From NCBI GenBank assembly GCA_025765615.1, contig JAIVFJ010000108.1:35001-99000 (forward strand): DNA of 64,000 bases, read 5' to 3'. Positions within the stretch are counted from its first letter, which is position 1; each line of letters begins with the position of its first letter. The notes beneath the pieces were generated by a model. That model did not search any database, was not told where the DNA came from, and worked only from the letters and a program-made list of their open reading frames with translations. This DNA is from Zopfochytrium polystomum. Its lineage: Eukaryota; Chytridiomycota; Chytridiomycetes; Chytridiales; Chytridiaceae. Shown one piece after another: positions 52,946-64,000 of the stretch. The translations under genes and the position numbers were made by a program.

Positions 52946-54729
52946 CTTCAACACGGTGTTAGGGTTATTCTTCTTTTGTTGTGTTTCAACGTGAGTTTGC
53001 GGTTTTCTGTATTCTGCTTGTGAAAACACAAATTGAATGAAGCAGAAAAAAGTCAAATAAATCTAATTAAACCAAATCAAATGGTTTTTTGACAAAAATC
53101 CTCCATTATAATTTGAACCCAAAAAATCCAATCCATAAAATTTTCCAATGTCTTTTGAATTCGGGTTTTTTGCCCGAAAAATGGGAGATTTGGCAAAGCA
53201 ATTGTCCGAAATGTTCGGGAAAGTGCGATTTGAGTTTGAAGAGTTCTGCCAAGTCGAATCTGGCCGCAAATGAGGCCTGATCCGTATGAAACCGTAATGC
53301 AGACTTGAAACTTCACACTAGTACATTGCATCAAGGTGGCCCAAGCTGGGAAACTCAGGATCAGTAATAAATGCAGACTCCCTGGTGGTCTCTTTTTTTC
53401 ACTCCCATCAACTGCAAACACTTGGCCTTTGGGAATTGCCTTTGCCCAAAGACACCGAAAACGTTCAAGTTCTCATCTTGTAAGAACAAAAAGCCCAATC
53501 CAGAAAAGAGGAACAGCTCTAGAGAATTAAGATAATTATCCAAAACTGCCAGATTCCAGCCTCAATTGCAATAGCTGGGAGAGAGGAGGGGACAGGATGT
53601 TCTCTTCTTTGGGATGGTTGTTACTGCGAAGCCTTGCTACTGGCCTAAGAGAGACTCGTGAGAGGGCGTTGTGAGAGTAAACAGAAGGTACTCCCAGGGG
53701 TGCAACACAACCACATAATAAAAGAGAAGAGGGCAACAGGGGGTTTTACCTTGCAAAGAACCTAAGCTCAAACACAACAAGAGCAGGTAACAGCGATGGG
53801 ATAGACAAGGCTCGACCTTGTGCCCTTGTCATGGGGGGTTCTTTGGGAGCACTCACTGTTGTCAGTGATGAGGGGGATGGAGAGAAGAGAGTTGACTATC
53901 TGGGGGTCAGAAGGTCACCAGTCGGGAAGTCGCATGTGGAAACACTGACAATTGAGCATGCACCAAGCCCAGCCACAACCACTCAATCACTCGACCAACA
54001 GGCTTTATCATCGCACTCATGCTTGCACAACTCTCTCTCACAGCAATAGGACTGAGGCATGCAGGTGAAAGAGACCGCCTCGTGAAGGGGGGCGACGCCA
54101 GGGGCGTCAACCACCTGCACGAGGAGGGACAGGGTCGACAAGGGGCACGGGGGTAGGCGGCGGGAACTGCCACTTGCGATGCCACAATCGTCGCTCGTCG
54201 CGATCACCCATGTGAGATCCACACTCCAACACAGAGCCAACAGTATCGCACAGTCGCTGGTGGGGCCAACTACATTCCCTGCCCACAGCGCCTTAACAGG
54301 AGCCCTATGAAGGGATCATGTACACACCTGGGTGTCTACCATCTCTCACTACCCTCCATGAGCCAGATGGATTTGAAGGAACTCTGCATTGGTGCCAAAG
54401 GCCAGAAATCAGATTGAAGAAAATGACGGAAAAGAGAAAATGACCCCAAAAACAGTGAGAGAGAAACCTGTACCACAAGCATCCACCACAAATACTCAAA
54501 GTCCCCCAATCCTATGGATGTATGTACAAGTTCCAAAAACAAATAATTAATTAGGTGGGCGTGGGGTACAGCCTGTCAGGCACCCCATCCCTATGCTGTC
54601 AGTCAGTCTTTGTTAGTCACTGAGAAAGAAAATATGTTGGGATAGCCCTGGCACAACAGAAACTGTTAAGACAAAAGTAGTAAAAGCAGGCCCAATAATA
54701 AAGACAGGTTAGCTGCAAATACACTTTGA

Positions 54730-54855
54730 TAACACCTTGGAAACTAAATAACTAGGAATAATAGGGGTCCCAATCCTTGCGGCTTTATGACAGGTATTCT
54801 TGTGTTTGCAAATAAAAATCCCTAGACTTTGTCACTGAGACCTCAATGTAGTCGC
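54730..54855 (-). repeat. Repeat D, copy 2
   Basis: Reverse complement of 45575-45700 (ATAATAGGGGTCCCAATCCT, then ATCCCTAGACTTTGTCACTG). About 9 kb separates the two copies, in opposite orientation. Confidence 0.85.
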
Positions 54856-55930
54856 ACATTTGCTTTGGGGGCAAACTGCATTTTCTGAACCGCATTTGTC
54901 ATCTGTCTCCTTGCCCAGCAAGATGGCCCCAGATGGGAAGTCGGCGGTCAAAACCAAGCCACCCCACCCGCCCACCTACCCGACGGGTCTCGCGGATCGG
55001 CAATCGGCTGTTTGCGTTTCTCTGTTTCCAGGGCACGATCGAGCCACCTTTTTTTAGTGCGCGCGAGAGGGAAGGGGAAGTGGGAGGGAGGGGGAAGGGG
55101 GATTAAGCAGTAGAAATTGAGGGCATAAGCTCATGCTGACGTACTCTTTGTAGATAGTATCAATACCTGTTTTCGCAATCGTCGGGGAAACAAACGAACG
55201 AACCGGTATTTAGCAAATAATATTTTCGCGAAGGCATTTTGAAACCCGTGCCGGCAATATGACACATGGGACGGGCCGATGACGACGTCATTGCGATAGC
55301 TCCCTTTTTCGGATTTGAAAAAACAAAAAAAAAAAAAAAGGAAAAGAAAAGAAAAAAAGGAAACGTTGCCAGAAAAGGAAGCTATTAGGGTCAGAAGAGA
55401 CTGGGACACACACGACCGCAGCTGGAGACAAACAACTGGCTTGCAACGGCAGCACCGAAATCGCACCAATCCTTTTCGTTTCATGCACGCAAATGGGCCG
55501 GGGGGCGCCTCCTGCATTGATCAGGGCAAGAGTCTGTCTCTGCTTCTGTCTCTCTCACTCTATTTTCTCTCTCTCGCTCTCGGTTTTTTGTTTTTTTCGG
55601 TTTCGGCCCTGCTTTCGGCCGAGAAAGAGGAAACGAGAAGGAGAGAGAGAGAGAGAGTGTGTGTGTGTGTGTGTGAGAAGAGCGATGAGAGTGAAGCCTT
55701 CAGGCTTGCCGGCGAAATTGGAAGGCGGAAAGAAAAAAAGAAGAAAAAAAAAGTTGGGAGAAGGGAAAGAGTCGGCTTGCGAAGCCCCACCCTACGCCTG
55801 CCTGCTGGGTTATTACCACCGAGGCAACCAACCAACCATCAAAACTCCCGCACTTTCACTTCATACCCTTCTTCAAAGGTCTTCTCGCACCCACCGAACG
55901 CCCCCTCTCCCCCCCCCACACACACCGAGA

Positions 55931-57409
55931 ATGTGCTTCTCTCAACCCGCCAACAGCGCACCCCGCCGCAGCGTCCACCTCCTCGGCGCACTCCTTGTCT
56001 CAGCCGCCGCAGTCCTCGCCGCAACCGCACAGCAGACGTGGGCCGCGGCACAGTGCACGGCGGTAGTCCCGGGCTCCTTCTGCCTTGCCAACTGCGATGG
56101 CACCTCGAACGGCTTGTTCCTGGCCTCGCCGCCGCTGGTAACGGGGCTGACCCTGTCGGGCAGTTTCCAGCTGGACTTTGATCCTGCGCAGCCGTACCAG
56201 CCCAAGGTGACGACGACGGCGACAGTTGCTCTGGCGATCCCGGCCGCGTTCTCGGCCGTGGCGCTGCAGTTCACGGGGGCGGGGACGGCGCTGACGGTGT
56301 ACGGGCCGGACGGCGCGGCGGGGGCGTACCTGGGGGTTCCGGACTACAACCCGCGCGGGACGGGGTCGTCGGCGTCGTCGACGCTGACGCTGCCGCTGTC
56401 GGCGGCGTCCGGGGACGTACTGACGACGCCGCAGGACGGCGGGCAGGCGGCGTTTGCAAATTTTATGAAGCTGGCCACCACGACGTCCGGCGCGTTCAAG
56501 ATCCGGATGGCTGGGTACGCAGACACCCGCGCCGTGGCGTCGCAGGACGGGCAGCAGGTGGACCTATGTCTGCGGTACGTCGAAGTCGACCAGAGCACCG
56601 CGCTCGAAGGGCTCGGCGGGCTGACGCAGGCGTCCATCGCAAAGCCAGTGGTCAAGGGCGGGAGCGCGGATAAGGGCATCGAGCTTTCGATCCCGCTGAC
56701 CATCGTCAGCCCGTCCAAGGACATTGTGCTCAACAGCAACACGGACGCCGTGTACGCCATGCAGTACCAGGGAGCGACGGTGGGGTCGGTGATTGTGCCG
56801 CAGTTTTCGGTGCGCCCCGGTACCAACACGTACACGGTGCAGTCGTTCGTCAAGCCCGACACGGGCAACTCCAACGCGGTTGCTGCGACGCGGGCGTTGC
56901 TGACCGCGTTCACGGGCAAGCAGCAGGTGCAGATCCAGGCGGTCAACGGTCGCACGTCGGGCATGCCCTCCCTGGACGCGGCGTTCGGCGCCGTGTCGTT
57001 CAACTTGGCCCTTCCGCCAAACACGGACGACCTGATCGTGTCCACCTCGTTCCGGTTTCCGAACCTTCTGGCGCTGACGGCGGACGCGAACCTTGTCGCC
57101 CACAACGCATTTGACGCCCCCGTGGGGATCACCCATATTACGGCGACGTTGACGTACTCGGGCATGACGATCGGCACCGTGGATGCAGACATTGCTGGAT
57201 TCACGATCGCTGCCAAGGGCCAGGCCACAAGCCCGACGTTCACGCTGAAGCTGAAGCTGGACGTTGCGTCGATCAAGGCGCTGCTGGTGACGATTGTCGG
57301 CAAGCCCATTTTGGTCAACGTTGCCAGCACTCTGACCGTCAACTTTGGCGGGTACTCCACGGTCCTCGACTACACGCAGAACAACGTTCCGACGACGCTC
57401 AACGTTTAA
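55931..57409 (+). CDS. Secreted DUF3712-like protein
   Basis: A single exon of 492 aa from ATG 55931. Upstream in-frame sequence is CT/GA low complexity, so this is the likely start. The N-terminus has a signal-peptide-like stretch (LLGALLVSAAAVLAATAQ, about residues 18-35) after a short basic segment. Two Cys follow soon after (CTAVVPGSFC). The rest alternates Thr/Val/Ala-rich beta strands. NTDAVYAMQYQGATVGSVIV followed by SVRPGTNTYTVQ matches the core pattern of fungal DUF3712 (LEA/WHy-like beta sandwiches), and a second such unit with YSGMTIGTVDADIAGFTIAA lies near the C-terminus. The role of the family is poorly known; cell-surface or vacuolar location is usual. There is no GPI-type C-terminus. 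The frame is clean throughout. Confidence 0.8.
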   Translation: MCFSQPANSAPRRSVHLLGALLVSAAAVLAATAQQTWAAAQCTAVVPGSFCLANCDGTSNGLFLASPPLVTGLTLSGSFQLDFDPAQPYQPKVTTTATVALAIPAAFSAVALQFTGAGTALTVYGPDGAAGAYLGVPDYNPRGTGSSASSTLTLPLSAASGDVLTTPQDGGQAAFANFMKLATTTSGAFKIRMAGYADTRAVASQDGQQVDLCLRYVEVDQSTALEGLGGLTQASIAKPVVKGGSADKGIELSIPLTIVSPSKDIVLNSNTDAVYAMQYQGATVGSVIVPQFSVRPGTNTYTVQSFVKPDTGNSNAVAATRALLTAFTGKQQVQIQAVNGRTSGMPSLDAAFGAVSFNLALPPNTDDLIVSTSFRFPNLLALTADANLVAHNAFDAPVGITHITATLTYSGMTIGTVDADIAGFTIAAKGQATSPTFTLKLKLDVASIKALLVTIVGKPILVNVASTLTVNFGGYSTVLDYTQNNVPTTLNV

Positions 57410-59995
57410 TATTTCTGATCGACGTTTGTTCGGGTTGGAGATATCTTTGGAGAAGGAGACGCCTGACGTGTGTGTGCATATGGATGCATTGTGTGTTGAG
57501 TTGATGGCGTAGAAAGGTCGTCGCAAGCACTGAATTCCCTTTCTTGCTGATGGCTGTGACTGCTGTTTCCCTTTTTTTTTTCCTTTTTTTTTTTTTTTTT
57601 TGTTTCTAGAAAGTACGCAAACAAAAAAGAATGACATAACGACCGCCTGCCTTGTCACGAGTGCCAAAAAGTGTGGGATTTGCCACCATCGGACGCTCGC
57701 TCAAAGTAGACGTTTCGCTGCAGCAGGTGAAACCCCAAACCGATCGGTGCCGCTCAGGTTGGTTCCTCTCGTCCCTCGCGAGGGCTCTTATGAAACGAAA
57801 CAGAAACAGATTCGTGGCAAGTAACCAAGCGATCGCCGTCGGCGACAACAACAACATCCACGGCGGAACGGAGTGGCAGTTTGGGTAGCGGCTCGATTAG
57901 GCCTACCGATAACGACCAGGCGACGTTCGAGGCCGTTGTCGTTCAAGATGCACCCCGTGCGATGTCTCGGCACCTGACAATAACGTCCCACTCTTTGCTC
58001 GTTTGGGCGACTGTTGCTTCTGTGGCGCAAGCCTACTGTCTTCAACCACCGATCGAGCCCTCCGTCTCCCCGAAGATGGCTTCGTGCACTTCCAGCCGCT
58101 TTTGATAATTGAACGGCCGTGTGCAAGAAAGCCGCAAAGAAATCGCGCCGAGTGATTCTCGGAAGGTCGAAACTTTCCCTCACTTGCACAGTCGACTGAT
58201 GTCTTCTCCCCGGTTTGTCTCGAACTTTATTCGCTCGTTGGAAGTGTTCATCGTTGTCTAATCCTTGTTCCAATCTCGGAAACAGGGTGAACTCACAAGT
58301 ATTAACAGGGTTAGCCCAATTTTAGTTCCCGATGAAGTTTGCGTAGAGCTGTTTCGGATCACACCAATTTTATGTGCCAGCAGAAAAAACGTTTTTGCTT
58401 GCATGTAAAATATAGCATGAATCCGAGACAAGCCCATCAAAACATTACTTGACTGACAGTTTCAGATCCCAGCTTCAGTTTGGACCAAGATTTGGAAGTC
58501 AGCACTCTAACTTTTGAAAGTTCATAGGGGCAAACCAAGCATAGGAAGTCGTCAACCTGGCAATTATATGGATTCGAGTACTATCGATTGTTTCACTACT
58601 CACCTTTTATGATGATATGTGAAGTAAGGTAAGGTTCGAGGGCCCTTTGCCCCGTTAGAAAGGTTTCTAACAGAACCTTACCCATTTTTATTACAGGGTC
58701 TGGGTTAGAACCTGGTTAAACTGACCGTTCAGGTCAGAGCTTGTTCTTACCATTTTCCTATCCCAACCTAACCGGGGTCAGGTTTGGTCAAACTTCTGAA
58801 ACCCTAACCAAAAATTCTTGGTTATGGATAAGTTTGTGGTTTCAACCTGCAATTCCCTGAGCCTTATGAAGGACACCATTTCAATCGAAACTGGACTGAT
58901 TTGGAGACGGGCAGCTGGCGGTGGAAAAACGGTGAACCTGGAGCCTTTGTATGAGGCGTTGAGCAGGCTGGACCCTCCAAACCTTTGTCAACCCCAATAC
59001 TTGCCTCTTGAGTGAGGGACCTTCTGCAACAGTAAGCCACCAAATCTTGGCCTTTGCCCAGTACATAACAGTCCCTCGTCACTTATGTTTGCTGTTAATT
59101 GCCAGGCAAGTTAACTTTACAGTTCCCTGGGAAGCTGCAATCAGTAAGTTTTCTGTTGTTCCTCAGCCTCTCATGTCACTTTACTCATTCTGACCAAGAC
59201 CTCCATCTATTTGGGAAGTGAGGAATCCTTTTTGCAGCACTAAGAAACGTTAGCGTCTGGAACTTGGAGCAGATCGGTGTTTTAGTATCATCTCCCTGCA
59301 ACTGTTGGCATTTTGCATGGTGGGTACTGGTTGATGTTTTCAATGTATATTGTGAGCTGCCATTGCTGACAGCAAACTTACTTGCTTCCTTCCCTCTTGC
59401 CTTTGCGAAGCCGCCATCAAACAGCGCCGAACCCCTTGGAGACAAGGGTCCACAAGTACACATAGCCATTGTCTGCGGAAGCGTGATATCACAGGGTCTA
59501 GGTCGCTCTGCACCGCCTTCTACTTTTGGTTCCCAATCACTCCACAGTCTCCACCCATTCCCTGCACCATCTCCGACATTTCTTTGTTGGCCTCACTGAC
59601 GGGTATGATGGCTCTTTAGGGTAAGCTTTCCTAAACCTTCGAAATCATCTTAACGCTTGCTTGTTGGCTGTTTCTTCAGGAATGCTTATGTTTTGTGGAC
59701 TAAGAGTAACAAACCCTTTTGGTGCAGCATCTCAGATCATTCATCATTCGGTCTTGATAAGACTTGTTTGACTCATTTTCACTGCAGGTACTGCTTTCTT
59801 TCACGTAAAATCCTGCAGATGTGGAATGTCAAGCTCTCTGGTTGATTTCAGGTTCTCACACCATTTGTTGTACTGGGAGCTTCTGGTTTTACTTGAGGCC
59901 ACATGTGAGCGAAGAGGAAAATTTTCGAAAGAGAAGAAGAAAAAAAACACCACCTTCGGATAACGAAAACGAGAAAACGAAGAAAAAAAGAAAGT
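57410..59995. other. Intergenic, no supported gene
   Basis: T-rich 3' region near 57570-57600, then overlapping unsupported ORFs on both strands at 57650-58270. The stretch 58630-58830 is built from degenerate GGTTCTAAC/GGTTAGAACC words. Nothing else is recognised up to the start of the last gene. Confidence 0.45.
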
Positions 59996-62900
59996 ATGAA
60001 TGAGGAAGGGGGGATCGGGAGACGGGACAACGACCAAAGAAACGTCCACGCTCAGTCGACCACGGTTTCGGATCCAAGGCCGTCGCCACCGCCCTCGATC
60101 GCCACCGTCGTGCGGCTAGCGATGGCCGTCGGGAAGGAGATCTCCCCTGTGCTGTCTTCAGCAGCGAGACGAGACCTCGAGTCGCCGCCGCCGCCGCCAC
60201 CGCCTCCCCCGAACTGTCGCCACCCCTCGCCTCCTTTTGCCCCTCGGCAACAACCGCCCTCTCCTCGGTTTCACGGCTGGCCAAGAGGGTCATCCCCGCC
60301 TTCTTCATTGTCGCACCCGCCGCCCCAGTATCTAACGCGGCAGCAGCAGCACGAGGCGGCTCCTCCAAATGTCCTTGCGGCCCCTCCACCTCACCTGCGT
60401 GCTTTCGCTGCGGAATCGCCCCCGTTTCCCTTGTCCGCCCCTGATCTGTTACCGATCGATTCCCTCCGTTCGCGACCAGGGCGCTACCGCGATGCCAGTT
60501 TTGCCCAGGAACTGGGAAACGAGCGACTAGAGCCGTCTTCCGCTTCAACGGCTGCCTTTCCGACCCAATCAACTGAAAGCGCTGCGGACATGTTTTGTCG
60601 TCAGCCGCAGTGTCAGCCCCCGAATGAAGGTGCAGGTGTGTTTAGCGAGGCGGCCCCTGGTTCTCGCTTCAATCCATCGGTCATTGCAGATCGCGGCAGG
60701 AGCGGCGGCCACAGAGAGTCCTTGGGCTACCTGCCGTCTCCTCGGCTGCTTTCGACTGCATGTCCGCCGATCAACGGTGCGTTGCCTTCGCGTCGTGAAG
60801 ATTACGGCCCACCCGTCCCACCCTTCCATGGTCCACCACCTCTCCAACGCCATCATCCGCCTCCGATGCGTCATTCGGAGATGGCTGCGGGCCCTTCCCG
60901 CGCCTTTAGCGGTGGTCAGCAACCTCTGCCCATTTCTGTACCCGTCGCGCGACATGGCCGCAACTTTGAGGTGACCCAGAAACGTCCACGTCTTGGTTTG
61001 TCTGTTTCGGCAGTTCTGACCCTGCTTTTTTTTTTTTTTTTCTTTCGCTGACGTGCTTCAGCTCCCACCACGCGTATATTATTCTCAATACCCAGGCCAT
61101 CCCCATGTGGCGCATTCAGAGCTACCCTACGACAATCGTCAACCCATGTATCCACATCCCTCAACAAATTCTCCGGTCAATCTTCAAATCAACTTTCACT
61201 CGCAAACAAATCACCAAACCGTCCTTCCGTATCAGCAGTTTAATAATCTGGCCTCGTCAGATAATATTGTCGCGATGGAGGAGTCGCTCACCAGCTTGTT
61301 GCGGGATATTGTCTCGCGCATCGTGAACTCGACGAATGCGGGTCAGCGAGCCATGCTTGAGCGTGAGCGGGCGCGCGTCCAGGCGCAGATTATTGAGTTG
61401 AAGGTCCGTCCGTACGATCTGAAGATTTTAGCAGCCCAAGATAAAGACGAGCGAGCCTTTTGGATTGCAGAACGCGGCCGATTGATGAGCAGACTGGAGA
61501 GGAGTGAAACGTGGGGTCCTTCTCCGGATAGTGCTGTTAATTTTAGACGCGGTGCCGGCGCGAGTCTTCCTCTGGGCGCCGGTGAGAGAGTGCCGAACTG
61601 TCCGTCTAATAGTGAGTGACAAAGAGATTTTGGGTTTCAGGAATTCTTAATTTTTCAGACTCTTCCTTTACTCCACGCCCAACTCCGTGTTGCCTGTCAT
61701 GGGTTTATTGATCCATTTTCTTCTTTTTTTATTGCCACCTTCAGCGAGTTTGGATATGGTGTCTAGTCCAAGTCTTCAGCGCATTCCCCTTCGAGTCAAG
61801 CCCTCTCATCCCACTCCGCCTCAGCCTCCTCCGCCGGTGTGCGATGGAAACGATTCGTCCTTGTCGAGTTTGGATCTCCTCGCGGCAGTGGCCGGAGCTA
61901 CCTTACCTGAGTCTGGGACCACAAACGACCCCGTGCCCACCCAGCATCAAACAGGTACGCCTTCGAAGGACAAAGCGGCGAACGGATGCAATTACAGTCC
62001 AGTTCAAGACGCTTCGACCACTTCGATGGACATGAGCTCGTTCAACAGACTACTTCGCGCGGCAGCCGACACTTTTGAAGGCGCAGACAAAGTCATGGAC
62101 TCGGCAGAAGTGGAGTCGGACGACGACAGCAAAGTGGGCAACCTTACTGTTCCGTCCGCTGGGCGGTCGCTAGCTCCGCCGACACCAAAGCAGTCGAAGT
62201 CGCCGGCTGCGTTGGCAAATCCCGCCTCCAAGTCAAAGAAGAGGAGTCGTGCAAGCGACAGTTCGAAATCGAAGAAATCCGCGGAAAAGTCGCGTGCCGA
62301 GGTCGTTGTGTCAGAGGCAACACCGGCACCGCCAAAGCAAACTCAAACTTCCTCAGAGCACGCGCCCAAGACCATCATTAAAGGCACACCCATTCCGGTG
62401 CCACCCGCGGCCTTAGCGAAGCCCAACAAGTCCAAGAAAAAGTCTTCAGCGTCCTCCACTGCGCGAGACTCGGCGAAGGCGAAGGTGACTAGGAAGGCAA
62501 ATGGGAGGGCGCCGGCTGCATCGACCCCAAAGACAAAGACGTCCGAATCGCCATCGCCTAGTCAACCAAATCAGCAGCAAAAGCTGTTTGGAACAACCCG
62601 CAAGACTATGACATCGATGCTGGCGGCGGTTGAAGCTGCGACTGCGTCGGCTACTGTCGGGTCTGCACCGGCCGTGGGAAATCACGAGACCTCACATAAG
62701 GAGCAAGGACACAGTGGCCGATCATCAGCGGAGACTGCTCGCGACGCCCAAGCAGGCGAGGGAGACGTGGCAGCCGCATCGCAGGACGCACGGGTGAATT
62801 GTGGTGAGACAACCAAGGATGATGCAACGGCAACTCGGCAGGATGAAGTGAAAAAACGAGGTCGAAAGCGGAAAAGGAGCTCCAAAGGGAACGATGGGCA

Positions 62901-64000
62901 ACCTTCGTCATCTCGCACCGGGTTACAACTCAGCGGGACAGGCAAACCGTCCGCCGTGACTGTCCCGTCACCACCACTGTCGCAAGCATCCTCTTTGTTG
63001 ACATCAACGTTGTCGCCAAGGAAGAGATTGAAGCTGAACTCGCCGGACGGTGAAGCGGATCGGCCAACGTCGGGCATGAAAGAAGTCAGTAGTGGGTCCG
63101 ATGCGATCTTCGCTGGACGAGCCGCATTGCCTTGCGCGATGTCTTCTCCGGGGCGGGCTCTTTCGCATTCCCCGCCACAATCGAAGAGCACCCAGCGAGC
63201 CAAGACCCGAGGAAGTGCTGGAGGAAATCTTCAATCAGTGAACCTTGATGCAGCAAGCAGCCCGAAGATGATGAAACACGAAGCTTCGGCGGCCGATGCA
63301 ATGGCTCAAGATGTGTCCGAGGGGCGGCGATTTGAGATTCTGCTGTCCGATCAGCCTACCGAGGCGGCTGCGGTCGAAGAATCCGTCGAATCCCGTGTTC
63401 GAAACCGCGCACTCGCTAATGGCAACGCAGACCCTGTTGGCTGTACCCACAACGCAGGCGGAAGAAAAGGGGATGGAGATTTCGAAGCGGACACAGAGTC
63501 TCTCAACAGCTCCGACACGGAACGCTTGTCCGAGACAGATCTAGAGGTCGGCAAACCCTTTGATTCCTTTTGCATTGAACTTCCAATGTTTGCAAAGCTT
63601 TCACCGCGCGCCAACCGGCGCGCCTCATCTGTTACAACGCCGGGTCCCGCTGAGGCCAAGTCTTCAGAAGTCTCGCAGACGGAGGACAGTGAACGAGCGC
63701 GTCACGGACTTGCCCGAAATAATACCAAGGGATGGGCAAATTCTGCTTCGTCTGGCTCCCGCTCCGCGTCGCAGAGTAGGACGTCTCCCATGTCCTCCGA
63801 CAATGAGCCGGAAGTAAATGCGAATGGTTTTGCGCGTGCTTGTAACGTTGCGCTCCGGAAAGAGGCGATTGGATTTGCTGCCGGTGCCAAGAATCAACGC
63901 TGCAGATCCTTTGGTTTCCCAAGCGATTTGAGCAACCCCTGCACGTCTTTACCGTTCGCGGATCCCAGCCCTCCAGTTCGTCAAAGTGTAGAGGGTCACA
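59996..64000 (+). CDS. Large Ser/Pro/Lys-rich probable nuclear protein, 3' end outside window
   Basis: Exon 1 starts at ATG 59996 and is Pro/His/Arg rich. It carries a KRPRL motif near its end; the donor is uncertain (GTGACC at about 60970 keeps phase, while GTTTGT at about 60996 does not). Exon 2 begins after CTTCAG at about 61068 and contains a helical segment: MEESLTSLLRDIVSRIVNST, ERERARVQAQIIELKVRPYD, DERAFWIAERGRLMSRLE. It ends at GTGAGT (61614). Exon 3 starts after CCTTCAG at 61743 and stays open in one frame for over 2.2 kb to the window edge. It is full of Ser/Lys/Pro blocks (SKSKKRSRASDSSKSKKS, KKRGRKRKRSS, SPRKRLKLNSPDG) that look like nuclear localisation signals, with acidic patches. 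No domain is recognised. At least 1,200 residues are predicted. A chromatin or transcription role is a guess from composition. Confidence 0.7.

Larger units (their letters stand above)
50433..55930. other. Repeat- and microsatellite-rich intergenic region
   Basis: Contains the upstream region of the PRTase-like gene, (GT)n and (TCTG)n tracts, the partial repeat A copy at 52812, repeat D copy 2 at 54730, and AT-rich relics such as 52130-52345 and 53040-53230. CT-rich DNA at 55533-55580 and GA/GT runs at 55640-55675 precede the next gene. No ORF is convincing; 51109-51639 is a low-complexity artefact. Confidence 0.5.

Noticed and set aside
56344..57667. Long minus-strand ORFs opposite the DUF3712-like gene
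   Set aside because: Antisense shadows of a GC-rich single-exon gene; no motifs.

Overview
The window looks like nuclear DNA of a filamentous or zoosporic fungus, most likely an early-diverging lineage such as a chytrid. The support is a canonical Zn(II)2Cys6 transcription factor (a fungal hallmark), many very short GT-AG introns (about 36-120 nt), a DUF3712-type secreted protein, and a patchwork of GC-rich genes and AT-richer repeat territory. Nothing in the sequence fixes the species.

Layout. 0-11.3 kb is a decayed, duplicated region: two intact tRNA-Ser(GCT) genes and a broken third copy, an eIF5A-like gene plus a second C-terminal fragment of it, an F-box-like remnant, two small secreted-peptide paralogues, and a family of small membrane proteins with acidic and His-rich tails. 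Only one member of these families (8469-9143) is clean; the others carry frame breaks. 11.4-20.1 kb is transposon territory (Tc1/mariner, piggyBac, tRNA-like sequences, dispersed repeats) that also holds a fragment of an NLR gene. 21.9-25.5 kb is a seven-exon Zn2Cys6 regulator whose exon phases all agree. 26.9-28.5 kb holds an unrecognised spliced gene and a PH-like C-terminus.

29.4-39.5 kb is the most interesting part. A minus-strand NLR-type gene encodes, in order, a PB1/ubiquitin-like N-terminus, a TIR domain, a NACHT NTPase and 12 nearly identical WD40 repeats. Next comes an unrecognised multi-exon gene. Then two homologous helical proteins, each with a central hydrophobic hairpin, are transcribed divergently from one shared promoter. 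The repeat-varied receptor suggests nonself recognition. The helical pair resembles alpha-pore-forming proteins in overall plan. A receptor-effector cluster is a reasonable hypothesis, but function is inferred, not shown.

40-46.8 kb is a second repeat zone: five copies in the window of a roughly 390-bp repeat, tRNA or tRNA-like genes (Asp, Leu, Ala), a decayed copia element and GC-rich hairpins. 48.2-50.4 kb encodes a phosphoribosyltransferase-like protein with long low-complexity inserts. 50.5-55.9 kb is microsatellite and repeat rich. 55.9-57.4 kb is the secreted DUF3712-like protein. 60 kb to the right edge is a large Ser/Lys/Pro-rich, probably nuclear protein that runs off the window.
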